Source: Nautilus pompilius (taxonomy: Eukaryota > Mollusca > Cephalopoda > Nautilida > Nautilidae). From it: a stretch of 64,000 nt of DNA. The translations under genes were made by a program, and so were the position numbers. The stretch covers positions 708,001 to 772,000 of the forward strand of contig JACATO010002187.1 of the NCBI GenBank assembly GCA_018389105.1, in the 5' to 3' direction. The notes below the pieces were generated by a model, which was not told where the DNA came from, ran no database searches, and was given only the letters and a program-made list of their open reading frames with translations. Shown one piece after another: positions 49,530-60,700 of the stretch (its first letter is position 1; each line of letters begins with the position of its first letter).

Positions 49530-50400
49530 CTCACGTGGTAAAGCTTTTGGGACCATGGAAATCTGTGTATGAAACAGATAAAAATGTAGTACTATGAGTC
49601 AGATTGTTTATATCTAAAAGATGCATATTCTTTATGGAAGAAACATAAGAGAAAGGCAACTTGCTTTCATACAGGTTATTGATGTATAATTGGAATGTTC
49701 CAAACATCCTGTAGCATTTTTCAGAATTCATACAAGCGTGTCTGGTTGCCCTTTGTCTTTCTCGGTAATCATATAATCTCCATATGGCCTCACTGGTGTT
49801 CTTATTAGGACTTTGTAGAAGCCAAGGCATCTCTGTGAGTGTTCCATTAACTTCTTTACGTTCCAGATAGATTTTCGCTTCATTGACTGTGTGCTCGGAG
49901 TCATCGTCGTGTTGGTAGATGAATCTTCACCCAATGAGATGATGCAGTCCCGTGCTTGTATGGATCCACCACTGCGCTTCACCCTAGCTGTTGTACACTG
50001 ACTGTTATACCGCTTCCGACAAACTGCTGTTGGTCATTACCAAACAGTGGACTCATCTGTAAAGATTGGCTTCTTCTAGGTGGGGGTCATTCCAATTCTA
50101 CATTTCTGCTGCACATTTTAGCCTCGCCACTTGGTTTCCTCTTCCAGCAAAGGTTTTGGGGCAGCTGCACATCCATTGAAACCATTTGAAGAAACGTTAA
50201 TACCTGTACTTGCAGCTGGGTCATTCACGAGGTCTCTACTGGCTTGTTATCTATCGCATAGAAAACATAACCTGAGGTACTTAGCATCACTTTTGGAGAT
50301 TTTGGGCTCTCTTCCTCAACTGTTTCCATTGTCAACAGTACCAGTTTATTGCATCCTCCTATCCTATAGCTCTTCCTGAAATGTGAAGTTGGGCTGAAAT
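49530..50400 (-). pseudogene. Decayed Tc1-like transposase
   Basis: On the minus strand, IFTDEST (50,046-50,067) corresponds to the first catalytic block of Tc1 (F-S-D-E-S). KRSGGSIQ near 49,965 corresponds to the G-G-G-S-x-M block, and MPWLLQSPNKNTSEAIWRLY near 49,770-49,830 to the third block (W-P-S-Q-S-P-D-L-N-P-I-E-x-x-W). Stops and shifts separate the pieces, and the third catalytic Asp is lost. Order and spacing support one original copy. No terminal repeats were found. Confidence 0.65.
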
Positions 50401-51411
50401 CTCTCTAGTCTTTGCTAATTAGGACATTGGTTTATATACACTTATCACGTGGTATTTCTTTCCCAGGATCCATAACATTCACTGCACTCCAATGATATTA
50501 CTGTTCATACCTTTATATTTCTGTGGGTGTGGCACTTTCTGATTGCTTGCATGAAATCCAGTCACAGTATTATATCAGCACCTGACTGTACTATGAAGCA
50601 TTTCATTTTTACATAAGATGCTATTCTATCATGTTGTTTGCACTTTATATCCAGTTTTTTTCTGTTTCCTTACTTATTTCTAATACTGTATACCTATATA
50701 CAGGTTACCAGTGCATGAAAGGTGCTCTTTGCTTACATAGACTTAGCATGCCTACAAATAAGACCTTTAAAGAGACAAAATATTGCATTTTATGAACAGG
50801 TGGTTCTTGCACAAGATATTGAGTTGCAAAGAGAGATGATGATTATTTTTTGACTGGTGACTAATAAGTTTTGACTATTGCTGATGCTTGTATTTATTTT
50901 TTTAAAAAATGGTTTAGCTGAATAAGCAACTTGATTACTTTTTGATGTTTTTCAGTAATGACCTATGATAAGATAATTAATTTTAAGTAATTGCACACTT
51001 TGTAGCTGAAATTGTCTTGATCAGTTCATTTATAGCCTTTTTTTTCTTTTTTTTTTCCATCAGCTCTGTTCCTTGGCCATCTAAATTGATCAGTGACTCA
51101 TGGTGTTTGTATTTTGTGGCAAAAATGATTTGATATTTTTTTCTTTCTCTCTCTCTCGCTCTTGATGGCTGTCTGGCTCACTAAATGTTGGGAAAATTTG
51201 AATATTTTTATAACTGACAAAATTTTTCAGTTTTGATGTAATTTACAGATTGGAAAAACAAGAGTAGCAGTGAAAGAATGTTTAATGACTAAAAAAAAAA
51301 AATTCTGACGACATGAACTTAGACATTTTGAAACAAACAAATGTTGAGTAAAAACTGTATGTAGAGGGAAGGGGAAAATTCTGGCCATAGCAATATCTTT
51401 TCTTCACGAAG

Positions 51412-51505
51412 CAATCAATATACTGCTGTGAATGAGGAGATGATGGATACTTTGGTGTTGAAACTCCGATCTAAACTCATTTGCCACATGCTGACTGAAC
51501 ACTGG
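51412..51505 (+). other. Exon candidate encoding a helical segment
   Basis: The acceptor is tatcttttcttcacgaag. The first base completes a split codon, followed by NQYTAVNEEMMDTLVLKLRS and KLICHMLTEHW, then the donor TGG|gtgagt, so phase 2 in and 0 out. The peptide is amphipathic and coding-like. The minus strand across the same bases is also open for 106 codons, so a mobile-element origin is possible. It could continue the coiled-coil gene or belong to a second one. Confidence 0.4.
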
Positions 51506-52974
51506 GTGAGTTCGTGACTGAAAGCAATTTCATTACTGGTAAAATCCAAGGCAGCTGCTAGAAGTTGCAACCATGAGAAGCTGGGCAAAGGTTTTTCTAT
51601 GGGTATTTTGCTTTTAATTATTGATGATAACATCATGATTAAATGTTTGTGTACAATGTTCATATGTGTCATAACTGTGATCTTTATATAAGATATTGTG
51701 ACAGCGTATAGAATTATCTGCTTGGGGAAAAACAAAACTAACTTTTATCATCTATTCCTCTAAATTCATTGCAGTGTGGCCTCAATTTCTGCAAAGGGTT
51801 TGTTTTATTTATATGCTTGTTTTGGTTGGATGCTTTGCACATTCTCATTAAATCCACTGGCTTGTTTTCTCTCTCTCTCTCTCTCTCAACTTTCTCATAT
51901 ACCACTTGGAAATCAACCATAATTATGGCTTGTCTTGACTGCAGAGGTATGTGTAGGTAACCTAGCATTTCATTTCCCAATATTTCAGGAACTAACTGGT
52001 TTCAACTGAAATGTTTGTAAATAAAGTCTAGGCACCACGTCTGTTTTAATGTTCTTGCCTCTCTAAGTAGTTTCCAAAATGTAATGATCACTTTAAAATC
52101 TAATCAAATAGAAGAAAAGTTGGAAATCTTTGGAGCAAATCACTCATTTATACCTAGTGTCATGGAATCTATTAATAACTCTACCTTAATAAAATTACTT
52201 ACAAAAAAAATTAATTAGAAAATTAGGTAGACCATTAACATAAAGTTGTCATGTTAATGATATTTATTACACATGATTTAACCCCCCCCAAAATTGAATT
52301 CTCATTTTATCTTTGTTTTGAGTAGAATTTATAACCATAGCTTTCTTGACGTTTTGGCTCAAAAAGATGACGCACTGTACATCTTACGAGGTGTTGTTTT
52401 TGTTTTTTTTTTTACCCTCCTCCCTTACTATAAGTGAATATACCTTCTGATAACTAATTGATCACCTTAGGTCAGATGGCTGTGTTCAAGGTTGTAATGT
52501 CAGTCAGAGGGGCAGGGAATTATAAATGTTATTAGAATTCCAGATTTGGCAGGTAACTTTATTTGACATAATCTACTGATAAAGACGCTTTACACGGTAT
52601 GTATGGTAAGGTGTATCTTTGTCTGTATTCTACTTGGTAATATGTTTTTTTGACAGATTTATTGTTTTACATATTGGTCTGTCAGGCTTCTGTAGATCAG
52701 AAAGACTGATTTAAAAAAAAAAAATTTCTTTTTTTCCATTAGTCTAGTCCTAAATATGGTGCTAACTGGAAATCTTGTTTGGATCTAAGGATTTTGAACG
52801 GGTCCTCTACAAATTCCAAATTTAAAATTATGAAACAGTTGTTAACTTATAATCTGAAACTTCTCATCAAACTAATTTTCTTTTTTTTTTTGTGCCTCCC
52901 TATCATCTTTATTTTTTGCTTTGCATTGCATGTTTTTCCACAGTCTATGAAATTTTGTATTTTTTTCCACTACA

Positions 52975-53200
52975 TCAGTGGGTTTTGCACAAGATTACTG
53001 GTGGTATTTTCTACGGTTTTATCTTCTAGGCTGTGCGAAGTTTCAGTTGGGTACGGGTCTAGGTGACCCTTGAAATATTCTGAATTATTGTGTTGTACAC
53101 CAGCATCTGCAAGGTAACTCCCGGTAGTCGCTAACCCTGCACTACAAGGGATGGTGCTGGCTCTTCTGACTTCAGCAGGGAAAACCAAACTAGAACTCAT
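52975..53200. repeat. Unassigned repeat-like block next to the SINE
   Basis: This block is more CpG- and GC-rich than its surroundings (GGGTACGGGTC, ACTCCCGGTAGTCGCTAACC). It is open on the minus strand for 76 codons, ending at the AT-rich tail of the SINE. It is probably part of the same or an adjacent interspersed element. I cannot name it. Confidence 0.3.
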
Positions 53201-53209
53201 ATATATATA

Positions 53210-53345
53210 TTTTTTTTTGTGGATATGGGAGGAATTCCATGCAGCTGGCTGGCTGAGGGTAGAAGTGTACTGAACTGGGTTGACCTTGACCAGGATTCGA
53301 ACCTGGCTTCTTGACCTAGCAGTTCTGCTTGCCCCCCCCGGATCA
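53210..53345 (-). mobile_element. tRNA-derived SINE
   Basis: On the minus strand the sequence contains GGTTCGAATCC (53292-53302 on the plus strand as ggattcgaacc), an exact RNA polymerase III box B, inside a tRNA-like T-arm stem CCAGG/CCTGG. The upstream part (GGCAGCATGGTGATCC...) is in the position of box A but matches it poorly. A short body follows and then an A/T-rich tail (AAAAAAAATATATATATA). It is not an intact tRNA gene: there is no acceptor stem. Confidence 0.65.
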
Positions 53346-54213
53346 CCATGCTGCCCTGTATTCAGAATTTATTTTCGTAATTCCCTTCATGCTTACCGCC
53401 ACTTTTAAAACAAAAGTTAGAACATGTTTTTAGTTTTCTTTGTAACTTGTACTGCTTCATGGTTGCAACGATTAGACATTTTAAATTATTTCATTCACCT
53501 TTGTGAGAAAATGTCACGCTAAATTAAGATGCTCTTGGATGAGTTTTGGGATTTAAAAAAAAAAAAATGGTTTAAGCTAACAAAATAAAAAGGACATGGG
53601 GGGGAAAAAAGCTAGAAACATTTATTTAAATGGAAATAAACCTAACGGCGAAGAGCAGTTAACTAGAGTGGAATATAATGCTTGTTGATAAAACTGTCAG
53701 AGAAGCTTAAGCAAATCTCACCCCCCAGCACACAGGTTCTAATAACCATAGGTTATCAGTCTGGCTGACTCTGCTTTCAGAAATCTCAGGTCATCTGCCT
53801 AGTCGTTCTTTCCAAGAATACTTGAAATTGCCTGAGATTTTACTTTGAGAAGAGCTGTTTCTGTAAGTGCATGAAAGAAGCAATTAAGGTCAGAAGATTA
53901 TCGCTAGTTACCAGATGGGGATAATGAGAAATTCTGGTTAAGTGTTCAAGTAAAAAAAGAGATTGGAAATGCAACCAAGATGTAGCTTGTTAAATGAAGA
54001 AATTAAATGTTACCAGTTCATTGCCTTGTTAATTAGTGATATACTTGTGGAGACATTGGAAAGGAAGAGAATGCTGAGTTATCAAAGCATTGATTTGCTA
54101 TTAGATTATGGCATTCGTATTTATTATTCAAAAGTATAAGTGGATAATAGAAGAGATTGAGCAGCATTGTAGCACAGTAGTACTATCTTTGCTTTCCTTT
54201 CCCCCTCTTTAAG

Positions 54214-54240
54214 GTTTGCTAGACATGGCAACACTCGATG
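54214..54240 (+). other. Candidate 27-nt microexon
   Basis: A strong acceptor (tttcctttccccctctttaag) and donor (GATG|gtgagt) define 27 bases, phase 1 in and out, reading LLDMATLD. It would join exon 6 if that exon uses its donor at 38255 (T|GT, Cys), and then the 54.8-kb candidate read in phase 1. Too short to stand alone. Confidence 0.3.
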
Positions 54241-54762
54241 GTGAGTTGTGAAGTTACTAACCTCAGGATTCATCTGAGTGTAGTGTGAAATAACAGCTCT
54301 TTTTCAGTGGTTTTAGAATAACTTACCATGGTTTTAGTGAGCTTGTTTTGGAAGAGAGTATAGAGATGATGATCATGCTGAAAAATATATGGGTAACTGG
54401 TGTGGTTGAATTCGTCTGAATACTGAGTTTTTCTGGCTTTTATTGCCGAATTAATTGTGTTCAGCTGAAAAGTAAAATAAATCACAAACATCCCAGGTCA
54501 CGTGGATGTAAAAAAAAAATTAATTTATTTTTTGCATTAATGCACGAGTTTTTAGTGAGAAATAAAGGAGAAAGATCTCTTAGAAAAAGTCGTCATACTT
54601 AAGCCGACAAAACAATAGCAGACTGCGTTTTTGTTATGCTTCTTTGCAGTGGTACAATTTCGTTAACCATTCTTGAACATCATAGACAAAGAAGCCGTTT
54701 ACTTCTGAATCATCTGCGCATCCTTCTCATCATTTTTTTCCTTTCTTTTTTTAATTATTCAG

Positions 54763-54813
54763 TCTTCAAGAAGCCAGCCTGCTATTGGTTTAAAACAGAT
54801 GCCCAAGCCACGG
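54763..54813 (+). other. Exon candidate (51 nt)
   Basis: The acceptor is ctttctttttttaattattcag and the donor is CGG|gtaagt, one of the best pairs in the 3' half. In phase 0 it reads SSRSQPAIGLKQMPKPR, which follows the 51.4-kb candidate. In phase 1 it reads FKKPACYWFKTDAQAT, which follows the 54214 microexon. I cannot decide between these. Confidence 0.45.
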
Positions 54814-57189
54814 GTAAGTAGATGTTTTATGAGCATGTAAAAGTCTCTTTTGGGGGCTCTGATGAAAACCATCCATTTATCCCTGGTTATCTTCAGAGAG
54901 GTCCTGCTCGACAGTTCTTTGATCAATCACTGTCATTACGATTTATCTATTGTTGTTCAATTTCTAGCGATGGATACAAAAGATTGAAACAGCAAGAACA
55001 AACAAAACAACATGCCTTTGTGAACATGAAGTTACTTTACACCTGTCCTGCTTAACCCTTTTTTGTTCAGATGCTGCTAAGGAGAGAGAACCCTTCAGCT
55101 GTCTACAGTTATCAATACTAGAGGTCATAAATACAATTAAAGTCATCTCTTTCTTTTTAAAATGTCATAGTGAGATGATGACATGCAATATCTTTAATGT
55201 ATATACAATTCACATTCTACTTTGTATAGGATATTACTAACATTATTATTATTATTTTTTAATGTTGTTGCTTTCTGTTGGTTTTGTGGAGATTTTTATT
55301 TCAAAATTTTAGCAGGATAGATAACCATGTAAAGTGCATGGAGGACTCATTGATTGCCACTCAGTACATGTCATCGTGAAATGATGACATTTAAGAGAGA
55401 AAATGATTTTTAATAAAAATCTTTACAAAAAATTTTCAGGCGAAACATGAAAGTGGAATTTCATCAGTGGATTGACTGATGGTTTTTAATTTTATCTCAT
55501 TACCAAAAGTTCACATGCAATTATGATATGATGGTGTGCCTGGCAGAAGAAACATTATTACAGCGTTTAATAATTTCTTTCTTGCTTTTATGTTTGTTTG
55601 TTTTTTTAAGCAATAGAGTTTAATTATCTTACTAGTAGTAACAGAACTATTAAACCTTTGTTTCAGCGTTTTTTGTTTTTCTTTTGTGTTTTGCCATCAT
55701 CGAGGTTTTAATCCTGAGTGCTCAGAGTGCAAGAATGTTAATTCTCACAGGTTTAAGACTGCGCAATTCAAAATAGAAACATCTACTGCAAACTAATGTT
55801 TCTGCATTAGAAAACTCATCATAATGTACCTTCAGTGGTTCTGTTATCACAGAAACCCTCTACTACATCCTAGTGCTGAATAATGGCAAGTACAGGGGAT
55901 AGAATTTTGCTAAAGGACTTGGCTAGAGTATCTCCAACATTTTTCACTAGGTTTAAAAACAAACTCTTGCTGCTCCATTGGTCTGCTGGTTGTTGGGCTT
56001 TGAGTAGTGGTGTTGGCAGCTCACTACTGCATTCAGTTCCAGCCATGGCTGAAATTTAGACTGTGCACTCTAGAAGTAAGGTACTCCCACCTGATAGATG
56101 TTTTGTCCTTTTCTGGATACAGCTGTAAGTTCAACAAGTTTTTCATTTAATGGCAAACAGTGTCTGCAAATGAAAGAAATTTAGAGGTTTATAGTAATAA
56201 AAGAAATTTGCTTAAATTTAGTGTACTTGTGCATTTTGGGGTTATTATTTGAGTTAAAAATGTGTTTGGCTGATTTCAGTAACTTATGTTAGTTTAACTA
56301 TTCTAAGGCTCTAAATAAAGTTAATATTTTAAAAAATAGATAAATGGTTTACAGCATGGAAACAGCAGGAATAGCATTTACTTGTTGAAACCATGGTACC
56401 AGCATCAGGAACTTCCATGATTTTCTGGACATTGTTTTTTTTGTTTTCGTCTAAATGGAGCCAGTGCACAGGGAATAATTAGCATTACTCATTTTGTAAT
56501 TAAGAAATAAACTTGATACTAATTTCATGGCAAGACGTTAAATAAGCAAAATATAGGAAACTCATTGATTATAATTTTAAAGCAGTTTAATAATGATGTG
56601 CATATTTTGAAGTTTACATTGTTCTTTGCAGACTATGTAAATATACATAAAGAATGTATTTAGTTTAATGCTTCTGTTTGTTTGTTCTTGGTGATATAAG
56701 TAAATTTTATTTTTAATGGTCTTATCATCACATAGTATTACATACAGTTTGCTGCTTAACAAAATTTTGATCATTTGTTTGAGTCATATTAGCTCAAAAT
56801 CTCATCTCATACTCCGATACACACATTAATCCCATTTATATTCAAGACCCTTTGTTTTTGGTTTTTATTTTCTTCTGTTTTTCTCAGGAACTTATCTGTG
56901 TTTATTTGCTATAACAATAACAAAACAGGCAAAAATTGGTTCAGTAAAATGAGTAACCGTTTTCTGAGTAAATATCTGAGTTTATTTTGGTGGATGCAGA
57001 GAAAGTAGACTAACACTTTGATAAACTAAAATCTCATGATTTTGTTGTTAAATTAAAAAAAAATATCATAAAATGCTGTATGCCACCCCAGAGTTTAAGA
57101 AAAACAATATGTCTAAAATAAAATACACTATCTGTCTTCAGACACTAACCTGCTTCGTGTAATTTCAAAGTGTCCTGCATAGCATCACC

Positions 57190-58015
57190 CTTCAAGTTTT
57201 TCACTGAGCTTTACATCAAACTTTGTGCAGTAAGAAGAGCCGAGTCAGAATTCACTGCCGTCACACATCCTTTGAGGTAAATGAATATTTACTAAAAGTT
57301 TTACCGACACAGGCTGCAACTGTTTGCTGATGTCACAAACTCCAAACCTGCTACAATCGGTGCAGGCTTCTCAACAAAATCACCAGGGTTTGGCTGTCGA
57401 GTGCGTCTGGTGATTTGTCAAAAATCAAGAGCTAACCACATTTCCAGTCAGTTTCTCTTTAATTTTGCTGATCAAGTTGGTTGAATTCGGCAATGATTTT
57501 ATAAGCTGGACAGAAAGAAGCTTCATACAAACTCCACCTGAAGGACCCATGCGCAAGGCTAAAGGGCTATCCTGAAAAAAAAAAAAACAGGGTACAACCT
57601 GTTGGGCTCGAACTTTCGGATGTGCCTGCATGAATGCTGATTCCAGAGCATGTTGTGGATGAGATGGTGCAGCATGACGTACAGATGTGCATGCATGCAT
57701 GGCGTGTTACTGTTACACATTGTGCTTATCGGCGTCCATGTTACGTTACTTTCCGCAGGTGCCTCTGAGACTAACATTTCTATTAGCGCAACGTGTTGTT
57801 ATTTTCCTAATATAAAAACTTTTTTAAAAAAATTTTACTTGATGATACAGAAGTTGGGCGAAAACCAGTAAAATCCAAATCGCAGGATCCGTAAAAACGT
57901 GGAAATTTCTTTAGTAAAAATTTGGTTTAAACCCAAAAAAGAGAACAAAGGGCTTTGCTTATATCGTATCGAATCTGTGATCTGCCCCGTATCCGGGGTA
58001 GGGGAGAGCTTCATA
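57190..58015. promoter_or_regulatory. CpG-rich zone, possible promoter or insertion
   Basis: Roughly thirty CpGs are spread over about 820 bases, many in clusters such as ATATCGTATCGAATC and CCCCGTATCCGGGG. Open minus-strand frames of 72 and 91 codons overlap here but have no recognised motif. It could be a promoter just upstream of the 58.1-kb exon candidate, or a young repeat that has not yet lost its CpGs. Confidence 0.3.
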
Positions 58016-58087
58016 TGTTAACAGATTCAAAAACATTCTCTTGCTAACACTGCCCCCAATTATAGCCTTTAATTTTCTTTCCCTCAG

Positions 58088-58189
58088 GTTGGCTGGTATG
58101 GTTATCAGGCTACAAGATTTGAGGCTGTTCATCGGCTCACAAATGAGATTTGTGCTGCCAAGAATTTTTGTTGTTTGACTTTAATTTCG
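58088..58189 (+). other. Exon candidate (102 nt)
   Basis: A good acceptor (tttaattttctttccctcag) opens a frame VGWYGYQATRFEAVHRLTNE, then ICAAKNFCCLTLIS, with a weak donor (TCG|gtaaat). Phase 0 at both ends would fit the phase-0 reading of the 54.8-kb candidate. The frame reads on only briefly to a stop if the donor is ignored. Confidence 0.3.
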
Positions 58190-58379
58190 GTAAATCAACA
58201 ATCTGTGTAAATAAATGGATTTCTCCAGAGCTGCAGTTTCATTAAGTACAATTTATATGGTTTGGAGTATTTATGCTCAGAGCTATTTTTTTTTTTTTTA
58301 ACTCTGTACCATATTGAAATAGCTAAGTATATAAAAAATAATGTTGGATACTTTGTATGGTTGGTTTGCGGACATTGCC

Positions 58380-58398
58380 TGTGTGTGTGTGTGTGTGC
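58380..58398. repeat. (GT)n microsatellite
   Basis: About nine uninterrupted GT units. Confidence 0.9.
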
Positions 58399-58654
58399 AG
58401 GCACTATTGTTTGAAGTTTTCAGTGATTGGAAATATTTAAACTTTGAGGTTTTTTTTTTGTTTGCTTGTTTTCAACTCTAGCAATAAAATATAATCTTTG
58501 GTGTATACTCTTTTAGTTATTTTGAACCATAGCCAAACAGTGAAACCATTTCATTTAATTTACCACAGGGGACCAGCAACCCCCTCCCACTCATGGTCCT
58601 TGGTCTTCGAGTGCTTGTCCATTAATTCAGTGAAATCCCTGTGATAAACAACAA

Positions 58655-58678
58655 ATTATTTATTTATTTATTTATTTT
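58655..58678. repeat. (TTTA)n microsatellite
   Basis: About five tandem TTTA units. Confidence 0.9.
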
Positions 58679-59349
58679 ACTTGTATTAGTCTCTTGATAG
58701 GCTCTTTTCAGTCTTACTGGAGAAAGTTAATGCCTCAACTTCACAGCGCATTTGCCAGAGCCCTGAGGATGTCAGTGCCTTCATTCCTTCCTTCCTACCT
58801 ACTTTGCCGCCACTCTTTAATGTTTGATGATTAATGTATAGTTCCTTATCTTCACTGGCAGTACCTCCACCTTTTTGTTATTGCTAAGTGTGAGATGGTG
58901 CACCTTCTTTGATAAAAGAGCTCCTCAGTGTGTTTGAAATCGCAGGTCCTTAAAGTAAACAGAGACTGAGAAATACAGAGGTGGTTAGCTGTATAGGGTA
59001 TTGTCTCTTATTCAGCTCTTATCATTATAAATAAATGCACAACTGCCTGATGTGATTAATTTCACAGACACTGAGAGAGACAGAGACAGACAGACAGGTG
59101 GTAAAAACTTTGAATGAAAATCAAATATCCATTAAAAATATACAACAACTAAAATACAAAAATAAAGAGTTGTAGCCATGTTTACATAGTACATAAATGG
59201 AGAATATGTAAAATTTTCATTTATGTGGCATTATAAGAAAACTGCTGGTGGTCTACATTCTTGTATCATATGTGGGTTCTGTCATCTCTTTAAAATTTAT
59301 TTCAAATAATAATTATACAATTAAGGATAGTTTAAATTTAAAAAAAAAT

Positions 59350-60700
59350 GTAACTCTGATGAAGCCTCTTTATCTGAACAGGGGTTGAACCAACTGTTGT
59401 ATGCAATTACAACTGGTTTTGTTTCACTTTTCAAAATGAATTGTACATAGAGCAAGATGGTGTGGCTGTGGAATCTTTCTTGGTCCCTTTCTTAGCAAAT
59501 ACTTTTCCTTGTGTAAACAAAGTGATTTACTTCACATAACAATGGCTTGCTATTGTTTTACATCTTTTGTGCAGATGATACATTTGCTGCTTGTTCCATT
59601 CTCTGATGTTGAGGCTGATCTTTTCTTGAGCTGCATCCATAATTAAAATTCAGCTTGGAAACTTAGGATGTAGGCCAATTGTTAATCTTGGACACTTCAT
59701 GTATCTGAGGTGATGAGGGCAGGCATGTAAGCCTACAGCCACAGCCTGGAATTTTCTAGTTATTCTTGATAAAATGGAATTAAATCAGATGATTTGCAAA
59801 ACAGTGTTACTTTGATGTGCTCTTTGAAGCTATCTGCACGATTGATGGCACAATGACCAAAATTGTGAAATGTGACAATCTGAAATCCACAACACTAATA
59901 CAGAATTTCCAAAAAGACCTTATAGATGAAGATGCAAGTGGGGCTAGACAGTTAGAAGGGGGCCATAGGTGGTACACTGTCAAGCTACATGAGAGTGAGT
60001 TGAAGATACTGTTAAATTTGGAGTGATGAATATTTGGTCGCGGCTGTACACACACTACTTTTGACCAAATAGTTTTTTCTTGTTTTTATTACATTGAAGA
60101 ACTTGGTATTTACTCTTGCACATCTTGTTTATAAGATTTATCCTCCTCTTTACTTGCATAATAAAATTCTCTACATCAGGGAATGGTTGGTTATCTCTCT
60201 AATTTCATTGATGAACAACTGTATTCTGTATGCTAAATAAAATCTTTCTCTCAAGTATAAGAGACTTACTGTTTCAAATAAAGTTATTTATTTTGTTACC
60301 TTTCCTAGCTATTCAAAGTTTTAATTAAAAAGAAAATCAGCTTTCTAAGATAATTTCTGATTTATATCTCATTGACTGTCTGCTTTAAATCAAACACTAA
60401 ATTAGGAGATTATTTCCCCTTCAAGGACAGAGTTCCCACTCCAGTTGTATCTCATATGGTATACTGAATCAGATGTCAGGACTGCTGCCCTGGTACATTG
60501 GGAAGACCATCCAGTGTATTTACCAGAGGTTTTCCTCTCCTTTGTCTGAATGTGAAAACTCTGCCGTACTTAACCATGTGTCCTTGGCTGGTCATAGCTT
60601 CAAAGTAGCTCTTGTCTTGATCTGTTTAAAAATCTCTCTTCCTACACATTTCAAACCAGTGTTGCATGATTACCTTTTCTCTTCCTTTATTATAAAATAA
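59350..60700 (+). pseudogene. Penelope-like retroelement relic
   Basis: Two separated plus-strand pieces match this family in order. The first, EQDGVAVESFLVPFLANTF at 59450-59509, corresponds to the reverse-transcriptase block that normally reads D-G-V-A-M-G-S-P-L-G-P-x-L-A-N. The second, WYIGKTIQCIYQRF followed by NSAVLNHVSLAGHSFK at about 60490-60615, resembles the GIY-YIG endonuclease at the C-terminus of Penelope-like elements (Y-x-G-x-T, then S-A-V-x-x-H, G-H). Both pieces are short and the area between is not clearly related. Assignment is by motif only. Confidence 0.5.
59793..60026 (+). other. Unrecognised 77-codon open frame
   Basis: It is open from 59793 to a TGA at 60024-60026, without an early ATG. 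It includes CTIDGTMTKIVKCDNLKS, DEDASGARQLEGGHRWYTVK and a C-terminus LHESELKILLNLE. Composition is more protein-like than the surrounding frames. It lies between the two Penelope-like fragments but carries none of that family's motifs I know. It may be a displaced exon, a piece of another element or a processed fragment. Confidence 0.3.

Larger units (their letters stand above)
38287..51411 (+). other. Region between exon 6 and the 51.4-kb exon candidate
   Basis: About 13 kb with weak exon candidates at 39.1, 39.8 and 48.5 kb, a CpG island at 40.4 kb, a Tigger-like MITE at 44.5 kb, a Tc1 relic at 49.5-50.4 kb, two palindromic mini-elements (46.5 and 48.0 kb) and microsatellites. 41.1-44.4 kb and 45.0-46.4 kb show nothing recognisable. 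Confidence 0.5.

Noticed and set aside
53285..53345. tRNA gene on the minus strand
   Set aside because: Box B and T-stem are present but there is no acceptor stem, and box A is poor; it fits a SINE head better.
56892..57010. Exon-like stretch after a strong acceptor (tcttctgtttttctcag)
   Set aside because: No donor follows, the frames end quickly, and the composition is that of AT-rich intron.
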